64,000 nt of DNA from Panonychus citri (GCF_014898815.1 NW_026515530.1:62001-126000), one strand, 5' to 3'; shown: positions 10,678 through 19,434, counted from the stretch's first letter. A program made the numbers and translations. Notes: a model not told the origin generated them from the letters alone.

Positions 10678-11284
10678 TTGTTTCTAATTGAGGAAGAGGA
10701 CCTTTTTCGAAAAGAACAACATCTCAACCTTGTTGAGAACAAGAAGGAAAGAGTTAAGCTTGAAAAAGCCAAAGAAAAGATGGACGAATTATCTCAATTT
10801 TGGAAAGTTCCTAAAAAGACATTGGAATTATTAATCAGAGAAAAGCTCAACAAATTCGTCGGAAAAAGATTGTCAACCATTGGAATTGAAAATTTCTTTC
10901 ATGGATTAATCTTCTCTGAATTACCAAAGAAAGACACAGAAAGATACCTGATCGCAATTTCATGTAAATTTTGCGACCATGTCCCTGTAAATCCATATAA
11001 ATGTGAGAACTGCAAAAGTTTTATTGTAAATATTGTATCAAATTGTTAAGTTTCATCTTCAATTTTCGTAATGGTAACCCAACCCTGACCTCGACAATAT
11101 GGAAGGTAAAAGATTCGATTGTGTCTCATGTTTAGGAAGTAACCTTTCTAAAGTTCAAGCAATCAACAGTGATGAAGTGAAAGTTTTAGTGAATTTCAAG
11201 TTCATTGTAGAAACTTTTCTGTCAAGAAAGGAAACTATTATGAAATGCTCAGACATATTCAAATATGTCAAGGTGAACATTTAA
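10678..11284 (+). pseudogene. RING-like zinc-finger ORF (frame-broken), element 1
   Basis: The first frame (10678-11049) has a Lys/Glu-rich helical N-terminus, then CKFC and a CENC pair after NPYK. A -1 change near 11019 gives FYCKYC, and a further -1 change gives the frame from 11099 with FDCVSC. The cysteine order matches the RING/TRAF-like finger at 51337-52737 in element 2, where C-x2-C, NP-x2-C, C-x-H-x2-C-x2-C are in one frame. The histidine position appears to be Ser here. I infer a zinc-binding protein, possibly ubiquitin-ligase-like, encoded 3' of pol where retroviruses keep env. There is no in-frame ATG before about 10780. Confidence 0.65.
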
Positions 11285-11286
11285 GG

Positions 11287-11919
11287 TCAATTCGATCCTT
11301 GCCTACATCAGATCAAATCTTGAACAGATTAAAGAAAAGGATAAAGTTGCAGTGATTCCACCTTTAGAAAGCCCTGAAAATCCATTGGTAAATGTGAACG
11401 ATTATTGTAAAGCATTTGATGCTCGTCTCATTGTTCAATATCCTGATTTAGTAACTATTCAATATGGTAAACGAAAATCAAGTCAAGATGAACCATTTGA
11501 GAAAAGACAAAGACTAGAAGAAGCACAAGGACCTCGTGCAACTACTAGTTCAAGTCCAGTCGATTTTTACGAGCAGAAAGATGAAGAGCTTATTTACTCA
11601 AGTCAAGATCATGAATCGAATTCAAGTCAATCGAAAGATCCTGAACCATCAACATCTAAAGAGATCAAGTAGAAAACAGCCAGAATGGGGATCATGGGAT
11701 CACTATGCTGTTGCAGCTAAAGTTGGTTACCCAACTGTTGATATGGAAATTGATTGGAACGACGAAGAGGACCTTCTTCAACATCAACCAATTCACAAAG
11801 AAATCAATGAAGGTATCGGTCCAGGAGAAACAGCAGTCAAAGGTAGACCCAAGATAAGATTAACAATTGATGATTTAAGAAACGATCCAAAGTTAACATC
11901 AGAGCAGAAGAAAAGATGA
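11287..11919 (+). pseudogene. Linker region between RING-like and exonuclease ORFs, element 1 (two frames)
   Basis: One frame reads from about 11287 to 11672 (helical start SILAYIRSNL, then VIPPLESPENP, then a Ser/Gln-rich acidic stretch). Its neighbour continues to 11919 with QPEWGSWDHYAVAAK and RPKIRLTIDDLRND. The switch near 11665 is a +1 change. No known domain is seen. The region probably joins the zinc finger to the exonuclease in one polyprotein, as element 2 suggests. Two core palindromes (11523, 11764) fall inside it. Confidence 0.5.
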
Positions 11920-12069
11920 TTAAACGCCGAAAAGATGGGAAAAAGAAAGCCAATTGGGACTAGAAAAAACAAGATAAGAAGAAAGAGCTAAAAGCTTGAA
12001 TGGTTAGTAAAGAAAAGCAATCCTGATCAAATCTTCAATCTTTCAACTTGCATTCATAAGCAACGAATC

Positions 12070-12885
12070 ATGGATACAAATCGAAGACTCAAAAGTGAAA
12101 ACATCAGAGTGTGTGGAATAGATATTGAAAAGTCTGATATTAAAACGATAATTGGACCTAAATCTTTACCGATTTGGATTGGAATCGTTGATCAAGAAGG
12201 CAATCAATTATTCAATGATATGGTCAGATATCCCAAAGATGCAATTGGTGATGGAACAATTTTTCACGGCGTGTCATATGAACATACAAAAGGATGTGAT
12301 ACTTGGCCGATAACAAAAAGAAAAGTTTTAGCAATCTTGAAAGAACAAGATATTATCTGTGTAGCTGGTGGAGTAAATGACTTCATTTCCATGGGATTTA
12401 GTCAACGTGATTGGGAACTGATAAGACCTAAGATAAGAGATGTGAACACATATTATCGATGTGTTTACGATACAACATCGATTGCGTTGAAATATATCAT
12501 CTTTAGCCTTTTCGGATTAGTCATCCAAGAAGGTCAACATTCACCTATTGTTGATGCAGGTTTCACGATGTTATCTTATCTAGTGGATCAAGAAAAATTT
12601 GAAGAAGCTCATAGAGAATCGATTGCGAATCCAATGTACATGAATCCTTATCCTCATGTTGATTATGGTTACAATAGACAAATGTCGAGTCTGATTAAAA
12701 AGATTATGGAACGTATTGGAGATTGGCCGTTCGAGATAAGAAAGCGACCAATGGGAAAACCAGCTAGATCATTTGACGAAGACAATTATTGCGATGGAGT
12801 GGAAAATTTAAGAGCCCCGTATAATGAGATCAATTTATCAATTTTTGATAAATTCATAAGAAGAAGAATACAAATTAGACGTTGA
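12070..12885 (+). CDS. DEDDh 3'-5' exonuclease-like ORF, element 1
   Basis: 271 aa from an ATG, ending about 100 bp before the 3' LTR. The pattern is that of REXO/ISG20-type DEDDh nucleases: motif I GIDIE (D18, E20); the second strand PIWIGIVDQEGNQLF; an FHGVS turn like the family's 'SGI'; motif II GGVNDF (D104); IRDV (D124) followed by a helix containing SIALKYI; then IQEGQHSPIVDA, giving motif III H157-x4-D162. All four acidic residues and the histidine are present, so it may be active on RNA or DNA 3' ends. The C-terminal about 90 residues are basic and unassigned. Element 2 has a homologue without the catalytic residues. This assignment is by motif only. Confidence 0.75.
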   Translation: MDTNRRLKSENIRVCGIDIEKSDIKTIIGPKSLPIWIGIVDQEGNQLFNDMVRYPKDAIGDGTIFHGVSYEHTKGCDTWPITKRKVLAILKEQDIICVAGGVNDFISMGFSQRDWELIRPKIRDVNTYYRCVYDTTSIALKYIIFSLFGLVIQEGQHSPIVDAGFTMLSYLVDQEKFEEAHRESIANPMYMNPYPHVDYGYNRQMSSLIKKIMERIGDWPFEIRKRPMGKPARSFDEDNYCDGVENLRAPYNEINLSIFDKFIRRRIQIRR

Positions 12886-12988
12886 TTCCGCGGCATTATG
12901 GAACCATTTCAATTCAGACATACCAGGATGTCAAAATTTCATGGTTCTTTATATTTGTCACCCGGAAGCAACATCAAGCTGGGGGCTC

Positions 12989-13366
12989 TGTAAGGGGATT
13001 ACTAATGTATTACGTCATCTTATTTAACTTCCCCCATTTAATCATTCAATCACATGCTATTTAACTCTTATCTAATTGTCTAGGGATTAACCCTTCACAT
13101 ATATAAATCAAGCCCTTGGACTAAGGTCCTCAGTCCAATTAAGTGTTTGATTTAAATATGTTAAACCTCTAATTTTGTGATTCACCTTTACGTTCAATTA
13201 AGTTTAACCCCTTTACCTTTCAACCCATTTAATTACAGTTTCTGATTTACCTTACATTCAATAAAATCTAATTACTCAAGTGCTTAAATTCAAAGTCTCC
13301 GTTTCCTTAGTTTAGTCGATCTTCGGGTTCCTATTTAGGTTCTTTTGACAACAAAATTTACTTACA
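12989..13366 (+). repeat. 3' LTR of element 1
   Basis: An apparently exact copy of 3846-4223. It is preceded by a short purine tract (GCTGGGGGCTC) that may serve as the plus-strand primer. It is followed by ATGAT, the second copy of the target duplication. Confidence 0.95.
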
Positions 13367-16300
13367 ATGATGATATTAATTTGTTAAAATAAGTTGTCAA
13401 GAAAATGCAAAAATCTACTAAGAAAAATGTTATCTTCAGAATCTCATATATTCTGGTTCAATGTAACAGCAGTTTAATGCTCATGTCGAGGGTTTATGAA
13501 TCAGTGCCAAAGATTGAGAAAAAAAAGTTCCAACACTGAATCAAAGTTAGTATTCAGAGAATTCCTTTTCCTGATGTGTCTTATTTGTCTCATGATTATA
13601 ATGATAAAGAAGATAATTCTTGATCGTCTCTATGATATTTAGGTTCCAGTGAATTGAAAGTTTCCCTGTTGATGATGATGATGATGAAAAAAATACGATA
13701 ATGACTCTGATTCTTAATTCTTAAGGTTCATCCATATATTATTATTATGATGATGATCAACTAATCAACTAAACTAACAATCACAAGTCACTAACTGATC
13801 AATGTTATTGTTAACTAGTCTTTGTTTTCGGATATTATTTATTTCACTTTTTTTTCATGATGATTCTCAAAAGGATTCAGAATAATATTCATTCAGAATT
13901 TCTGGATTCCATCCATAAGATTCACTATTTTATGTAAGACTTTTTTTGCTCCTCTCATCATCATTAACTATAACTATTATTACTTTTTTTTATCATCATC
14001 ATCATCATTATCAGGAGATAGCTTCTGGATGAAATGCTCAGAATTGACTCAGATTATCAGATAAATAATATCTTGTCATTAAGTTTGTAGCCATTATATT
14101 ATATTGGTATTATTATAATGTATATAATGTTAAATGAGTATGAATAAAATTGTTATTTATCATCAAGTTATTAACATGTTTATTTATCATCTTCATCCTC
14201 TAGCATCCTCATCAGTTGCATCCTTTTTTTTGCGTTTATATATTTGTTGCTTACAAGGATAAATATTAAATGAAGATTAACATTTTCCTTGGTTAAATTA
14301 GGTCAATTTGTTTGGTATTATAAATTTAACCGAGAACTGATTTAAATGTATTATAAGAAAGATGAAAATGAATCCATTCAAAGTTTCATCATTTTAATCA
14401 ATTCTATGATGATTATTACCTGAAAACTTTTAATGATCAAGTTGAGTTCAATTGTGATTACAATTGATGAGTATTCAATTGTGTTGGTATAATAACAAAT
14501 GTAATGATAATTGTTTGGTTGATAATGTTTATTTTAAATTAGGATCAACATCGTTTCATTAATTGAAGTTGAAGATGTTGTTGTTTAGCTCAAGGGAGAT
14601 GTCAAAAGGTGTGTAGCATATGCTTTGTGTGTAAATGGTTGGGAGGGTATTCAAGAAAATCGAAGAGAAAAAGAGATGAAAATGAGCAGTTTGAATTGTT
14701 CAGCTTCGACAGAACAATTGATGAGAGAAAGAGACGAAAGAAAAGGATTATTTTCCATTCAAATTGAATTTCTATCTTACAAGTTAGAAAATTCTAACCT
14801 CTTATTTCCCCATCAAGAACTTTTTATTATAATGTATTCTCACCTTGTTCGAGGCTTAAACAATAACTCGAGAGATTTCAAAGGTACAATATCGATTTCT
14901 ACTTCAACTCATGTTGTTTACATGTTAAAATTTGATAAATAAGAATTCAATTGATAAACAAATGGGAGCTTCTTAAAATTCATGATGAAATTTGCTTCTT
15001 ATTTCAATCATTGGACTTATAAATCATCTGATTATTGATCAACTTTTCTAATTTAATTGATTCACATTGAATTTAAAATAGTTCCAATCCAATTAAAACT
15101 TGTGCAGCTCAGTTTGTTTGCTCATACCTATTGTCTAATAGTAGACTAATTAAATTGACATACCAATTAAGCAGAAAAGTTTTTTTTCCATCTCATCTAT
15201 TGGACTCGTTTACGTTTTCATAGCATTTAAAAGTTGACCATGGATCAAGTGAAAGTATATTACAATCAAGGCCTTTGGTTATAATCCATGTTGACCATTG
15301 ACCCGTTCAATTGTCCAAAATATCAATCATACAGTTATTACGACTTTTACTCTTTCTCTCTTGTGTCTTTATTTCTGTCTATCGATAAGATATTATTAGT
15401 TTCCTTTCATTATTAGTTTTCATTTAATCACAATCAACCAATTTTGACCAATCTACTAATAGCTAAAGTTAAATGTATCAATGTGATTCAAAGTAATTCA
15501 ACTGGAATATGATTTACTGTCCAACCAATCAAATTAATATTTTTGTTTGATCAACATTAAAGACTCACAGTGGGATTTTGTTCATGGGAGGAGGTGGAAG
15601 AGGATTGGGAGTGAGATAATGATATATAATATTTGTCGAGTGAAAACATTTTTGAAATAAAATAATAAAAATTAATCCAATGAGTCTAAACGATTAAGTT
15701 AATTTAATGAGGATGATGATACCTTAATCAATCAAACCGTCTAACAGTAAACATGTAATGTTATTATAAGAAAGATTTGTATTCTTTAACAACAATGGTA
15801 ATTAATTTAATTGAGTAACATGATTAGTAACAATGAGAACGGTAATTACTATGAATGAGTCGAAAAAATTTACAACCAGTCAATCAAGTGATCATTAAGT
15901 CCAATGGTTCCAATGTTATTGAACTTGTCTAATGACTGAAGAAGTAAAAAAAAATCAAATAATCAACTAAGATGAGCATGAGATAATATCGATAACAATG
16001 AGTATTCCTGATGGGCCTTGAGTCCTCTCACCATGGAAGACAATTTTTTTCCTTCCTTAGAGTTCAATCCCATTGGGATACATTAGACTATTGAGATGTA
16101 AAGGAGTGATAGAGAATCAAAGATGATGATAAGGAAGATGAGAAAATGTGATATTCTTCTTCTAATGATATTGAGTTTCTCTGAGATAGAGAGAAGCAGT
16201 TTTAGATGATGATTGAAGCAAATAATCAGGTAGAGACAATGAATATGAACATTAGATAAAGAAAACGAAAATACAATCTACTCATCGATTCATTGATTCT

Positions 16301-17159
16301 CAGGTAGCATCACCATGTTCAAAATGATATGGAAGAGACAATCCTCTTGATAGACAAATACATATACACTAAGTTCAAAATGGTACATATTTGCTTATAC
16401 CTTTGAAAGTTCTATCTGCTATTATTTGCAAGTTTCTCTTACAATCATGAAATAGATTATTAGATCCATGGGCGTGGGTGTTCAATCTTGATATCAATAA
16501 CAATGAAACAATCAGAGTTCTGGAGATACTTCAATGATAATCTGATATATGAAGTTTCAGTCATAATGAATACCCTTGATAATATAAAATTTGAAATTAA
16601 TATTTGACCAAGAATTTTCATTAAATATTTTCACTAATTTATGAAACTTAGAATGGTTTCAATTACTCAGGATCATTCTAAATGTTTATTAATTTGATTC
16701 CCTTGGATCAGATGAAATCAATTCATTCATGTAATTGAATAATCATTGTGAGCATAATAATGATTAAAACTAAAAATAGAAACTTGGAAAATGTAAAATG
16801 GCAACAAAAAACTTTACCTTGCGATAGTAGATTGAGTTTGTGAAGCTCATAAATTTATTGTAATAACTTGAGAATTGAATTTTAAACCAAAGGAACTTTA
16901 AATTAAAGCTATCTAAACTAATTGCGCCATTAATTTCATCTTTTTTAGAAATTGGAAAAAATAATGATGATAACTATTCAGAAGTTGCGAGTCTTGAATT
17001 CAGTGTCATAGTACATGTATGCTTTTACTGATTCCTAACTTAGTCAACGGAAAAGGAATCACAATATTGAAACAATAATGTTTAATAATAGCAAACGACA
17101 TGATTACAACAGTACAAATTGACAATAGTAAAAATTATCACAAACAGAGTACAGTGATG
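13367..17159. other. Gene-poor AT-rich stretch
   Basis: I see no conserved exon. TGA/ATG trinucleotide runs occur at about 13670-13690 and 13995-14012. The 105-aa frame at 14625-14942 has no conserved motif and low-complexity ends, so I do not call it a gene. Confidence 0.55.
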
Positions 17160-17216
17160 CCTTTCAAAATGACCCATCATGTTGACAACGATTTGTAGAG
17201 CGGGTCATTCGAAAGG
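17160..17216. repeat. Inverted repeat upstream of the TBP-like cluster
   Basis: The arms CCTTTCAAAATGACCC (17160-17175) and GGGTCATTCGAAAGG (17202-17216) are complementary with one or two mismatches around a 26-nt loop. It may be a terminal structure of the inserted cluster or a hairpin. No partner was seen at the other side. Confidence 0.6.
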
Positions 17217-17382
17217 GTTGAAATTAATCAATTATTTTGATTAAAAAATACTAAACACAAATAATTATGAATTATAATCCTCGTAACAATCTGAACTTGA
17301 AGTGAAATTATTAATTTTCATTTTTTTAGACCAAATTGATAAGATTTAATAGTAGTTATAATAAGACCGGCTCCAGGCCAAT

Positions 17383-17495
17383 TGTCCGATCCAGACCAAT
17401 ATGTCCGATCCAGACCAATATGTCCGATCCAGACCAATATGTCCGATCCAGACCAAAGTGTCCGATCCAGACCAAAGTGTCCGATCTAGACCAAA
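17383..17495 (+). repeat. 19-bp tandem repeat, six copies
   Basis: The unit TGTCCGATCCAGACCAATA is repeated about six times with slight change (AGTG for TATG in the later copies, GATCTAG in the last). Its GC content is higher than its surroundings. It lies directly before the TBP-like cluster and resembles the iterated direct repeats of viral origins or enhancers. That role is inference. Confidence 0.9.
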
Positions 17496-17563
17496 TTTTT
17501 TTTGATGAATTTTTTAGTGCTATTTTTTTTTGGCGCGAGTTTTGAAATGAAAACGAAAATAAG

Positions 17564-17599
17564 TATAAAAGAGGATGAGCTGACGGTAGTCAGCTCATT
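17564..17599 (+). promoter_or_regulatory. Promoter P1 of the TBP-like cluster
   Basis: TATAAAAGAG starts at 17564, and AGCTCATT carries an A at 17597, exactly 33 nt after the first T. The same layout occurs at 18203 and 18860. Initiation here would leave a 9-10 nt leader before the ATG at 17607. Confidence 0.7.
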
Positions 17600-17606
17600 C
17601 GATACG

Positions 17607-17735
17607 ATGATCTCCATGAAACATAACATGATTTTACGAATTATCATTTTCATAATTTTAGCAGTCATTTTACTACTAATATTCCGTGCAATATTTTTTG
17701 ATAATATTAAATATGACCAAATCAATCTGGCCTGA
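17607..17735 (+). CDS. Small single-pass membrane peptide
   Basis: 42 aa from the first ATG after P1. An upstream in-frame ATG at 17547 would give 62 aa but lies before the promoter. After a short N-terminus (MISMKHN) there is one long hydrophobic helix, ILRIIIFIILAVILLLIF, then a short polar tail. The last 23 bp overlap the start of the TBP-like gene at 17713 in another frame. This is an arrangement common in compact viral genomes and rare in animal genes. Its function is unknown. It could also be an upstream ORF that tunes translation of the TBP-like protein. Confidence 0.5.
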   Translation: MISMKHNMILRIIIFIILAVILLLIFRAIFFDNIKYDQINLA

Positions 17736-18207
17736 TTATCGGATTGATAATATAGTTTCAATATGGTCAATTGGACCAATAGATATCAAAGTCGACAATA
17801 CAAATCGAAAGAAAAAATTCAATGCTCAGGTTATACGAACTGATAATGGTGTGCTGCTGGTTTTTGCATCAGGGAAAATTACAGCCACTGGATTCAAAAG
17901 TTTACCTATGACTATTCTGACATTAATGGAAACATTTCCTGATCGTGAAATAACATTCATTAGAATATCTAATATAACAGCATCAAGTTATAATTCAGTT
18001 AGATTCAATACTGAAAAACTGAAACACTTATATTGTAAAAAAGATACGAGTTACGAACCTGAATTATTCCCTCCAATATATACAAAACTCAATGGACTAA
18101 CGATCATGTACTTCCATACTGGATCAATTGTAATTGTTGGTGCGAAAAGTATCGAACAAATTGGAACTGCGATTGCGCAGTTCATGGACAGAATCAAATC
18201 ACTATAA
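17713..18207 (+). CDS. TBP-like (TATA-box-binding-protein fold) protein
   Basis: 164 aa from ATG 17713, about the size of the TBP core (two ~88-aa repeats). Repeat 1: DNIVSIWSIGPIDIKV, KKFNAQV, LLVFASGKITATGFKS. Repeat 2: ITFIRISNITAS, TSYEPELFPPIY, IMYFHTGSIVIVGAKS. The four phenylalanines that kink DNA in TBP are at their expected places (F36, F51, F119, F134), and the SYEPELFP signature is intact. The loop/helix of repeat 1 is shortened and there is no N-terminal extension. It is too divergent to be the host TBP and has no introns. Together with its neighbours it looks like a gene from a dsDNA virus or a selfish element. I infer that it recognises the TATA boxes of its own cluster. Confidence 0.85.
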   Translation: MTKSIWPDYRIDNIVSIWSIGPIDIKVDNTNRKKKFNAQVIRTDNGVLLVFASGKITATGFKSLPMTILTLMETFPDREITFIRISNITASSYNSVRFNTEKLKHLYCKKDTSYEPELFPPIYTKLNGLTIMYFHTGSIVIVGAKSIEQIGTAIAQFMDRIKSL

Positions 18208-18238
18208 ATAGAGAGGTTCAACTAAATGAAAGTTCATT
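18203..18238 (+). promoter_or_regulatory. Promoter P2 overlapping the stop codon of the TBP-like gene
   Basis: TATAAATAGAG begins at 18203, and the TAA stop of the gene in front is bases 18205-18207. AAGTTCATTT places an A at 18236, 33 nt downstream. Initiation there gives a 36-nt leader to ATG 18272. The sequence is closely similar to P3. Confidence 0.75.
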
Positions 18239-18271
18239 TATCATTTGAATTTTAAAGAGTAAACATCAAAA

Positions 18272-18868
18272 ATGGGTTGTGTAATCTGGAGAACACATAG
18301 AATTTTTAATGGTCCAATCATCTTTAAAATTTCTAGAAGTGAAAAGTGTAATCGACTGGATATACGTTATAGTTATAATAGTTCACCAACTAAATTCGGA
18401 ATATCGTTAACACCATCAGAATTTAAATTTGTATTTAATTTCTATAACAACAAGGACTTACGTAATGAACAAGCTTTTTTCTATGACGTGCAAATCAAAA
18501 GAATCGGGAGTGAGACATTAAAAATAATGAAAAAAGATTCTTATGTTCTAACTCCAATGGATTTCTGGAGAGAGGTTACACCATTTGTTCCTGCTGCTCT
18601 ATTTTTGTTATCCAAGGATCTACCTATCAAACAGTTAATTGACTTATACATATTGTCTTTATTAACAACTGAAGAGAATTTATTAGAACATAAATTCACA
18701 GCAATAAGAGGTAATAAAGTCGAGCCTGAAAAGTGTTATTTATTCAACCTAGGATTAGTTACTGCTGATGATTTACGCAACACGTCATTAGATGTCGCTG
18801 CACTCACTCGATTTGCTCAGTCCGATCCGAAACTTTTCTGCTCACTCGTCAAACTACAGTATAAATAG
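18272..18868 (+). CDS. PC4-like (transcription coactivator p15/Sub1 fold) protein
   Basis: 198 aa, single exon, 64 bp after the TBP-like gene. Residues ~16-60 (IIFKISRSEKCNRLDIRYSY, SSPTKFGISLTPSEFKFVF) follow the PC4 single-stranded-DNA-binding core: a D-I-R-Y-Y-like strand, then P-T-K-x-G-I-S-L and a helix. PC4 is a pol II cofactor, which fits a neighbour of a TBP-like gene. The remaining ~140 residues (VTPFVPAALFLLS, IKQLIDLYILSLL and a C-terminal helical part) match nothing I know. Its own promoter P2 precedes it and the P3 TATA covers its stop. The PC4 assignment rests on about 45 residues. Confidence 0.6.
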   Translation: MGCVIWRTHRIFNGPIIFKISRSEKCNRLDIRYSYNSSPTKFGISLTPSEFKFVFNFYNNKDLRNEQAFFYDVQIKRIGSETLKIMKKDSYVLTPMDFWREVTPFVPAALFLLSKDLPIKQLIDLYILSLLTTEENLLEHKFTAIRGNKVEPEKCYLFNLGLVTADDLRNTSLDVAALTRFAQSDPKLFCSLVKLQYK

Positions 18869-18895
18869 AGATGATCAAGTGAAAACAAGTTCATT
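18860..18895 (+). promoter_or_regulatory. Promoter P3 overlapping the stop codon of the PC4-like gene
   Basis: TATAAATAGAG begins at 18860, and the TAG stop of the PC4-like gene is 18866-18868. CAAGTTCATTT places an A at 18893, again 33 nt downstream. That gives a 29-nt leader to ATG 18922. Confidence 0.75.
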
Positions 18896-18921
18896 TGTTA
18901 TCCAAACTTTGAACAGTCAAC

Positions 18922-19434
18922 ATGGAATATATTTGTGCTTATTTCGATACTCAAGGTATCTATGTTAATGGTACTTATCATCCACAAGAGGTTGCAATAT
19001 ACGGTGATGATCATTTAATTCATGTAAAAGTCGGTAAAACTTGTGAATGTAAACCAACACCTAAAGAGGAAAAACAAATACAATACCTCGAAAAGTACCA
19101 TCACGGATTAAAATATAATGGATTCACCAATGGTTTAAGTTATGATGAATTGGAAGCTCTATGTGTTACTTTTTATAGAGCTTGCAGAAACAAATCAAAA
19201 TTAATTGTAGCCGTTCGATCAGTTGAAGCAGAAATTGTATTGAATAAATTCAATATCCCTCTAATTAATATCAACGGAACGTATGGTGCTTCGTATAAAC
19301 TTATTGACCAACTAAAACAACCATGTTATCTCCATTCTCATTCTAACACAAGATGTTCACTAAATATTGTCCAATATATGAAGAAACATATGGATTATGT
19401 TAAAGAACATGGAATCAATGTTGTTGATAATTAA
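18922..19434 (+). CDS. Unidentified 170-aa protein, last gene of the cluster
   Basis: ATG start in good context, single exon, 53 bp after the PC4-like stop. It begins EYICAYFDTQGIYVNG, then HPQEVAIYGDD and, in the middle, HHGLKYNGFTNGLSYDELEA. A hydrophobic strand follows (KLIVAVRSVEAEIVLNKF), and the C-terminal part has CYLHSHSNTRCSLNIVQYM. The layout (an acidic D-x-[EQ] strand, a central strand, a late His/Cys-containing helix) is faintly like a DnaQ/RNase H-fold nuclease with a changed first motif. That is a guess. It does not resemble the retroelement exonucleases closely. Promoter P3 is specific to it. No poly(A) signal is obvious right behind it. Confidence 0.55.
   Translation: MEYICAYFDTQGIYVNGTYHPQEVAIYGDDHLIHVKVGKTCECKPTPKEEKQIQYLEKYHHGLKYNGFTNGLSYDELEALCVTFYRACRNKSKLIVAVRSVEAEIVLNKFNIPLININGTYGASYKLIDQLKQPCYLHSHSNTRCSLNIVQYMKKHMDYVKEHGINVVDN

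Larger units (their letters stand above)
3973..13138 (+). repeat. Dispersed palindrome family with core AAGG-N-CCTC, confined to element 1
   Basis: Each copy is a constant 9-nt centre (usually A-AGGACCT-C or G-AGGACCT-T) between variable but mutually complementary arms. Positions: 3973-3995, 4384-4404, 5083-5101, 5872-5886, 6233-6259, 7288-7310 (core AGGCCCT), 8037-8055 (core AGGTCCT), 9391-9415, 9868-9886, 10088-10106, 10418-10438, 10692-10708, 11523-11539, 11764-11779, 13116-13138. The LTR copies carry AGGTCCT, the exact complement of AGGACCT. Copies lie in coding and non-coding parts alike. I found no copy outside the element. Confidence 0.9.
3846..13366 (+). mobile_element. LTR retrotransposon 1 (Ty3/gypsy-type) with extra RING and exonuclease ORFs
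   Basis: Two 378-bp direct repeats starting TGTAAGG and ending TTACA bound a 9.5-kb element. They are flanked by a 5-bp target duplication, ATGAT, at 3841-3845 and 13367-13371. Order on the plus strand: LTR, primer binding site, gag, zinc knuckle, protease, reverse transcriptase, RNase H, integrase, an 860-bp non-coding gap rich in palindromes, RING-like ORF, linker ORF, exonuclease-like ORF, LTR. RT before integrase is the Ty3/gypsy order. The LTRs look identical by eye, which implies recent insertion, yet the gag-protease region and the 3' module change frame several times. Either the copy is non-autonomous or the assembly has indel errors. Confidence 0.95.

Noticed and set aside
14625..14942. 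105-aa plus-strand frame
   Set aside because: No conserved motif, low-complexity ends, no splice or promoter support.
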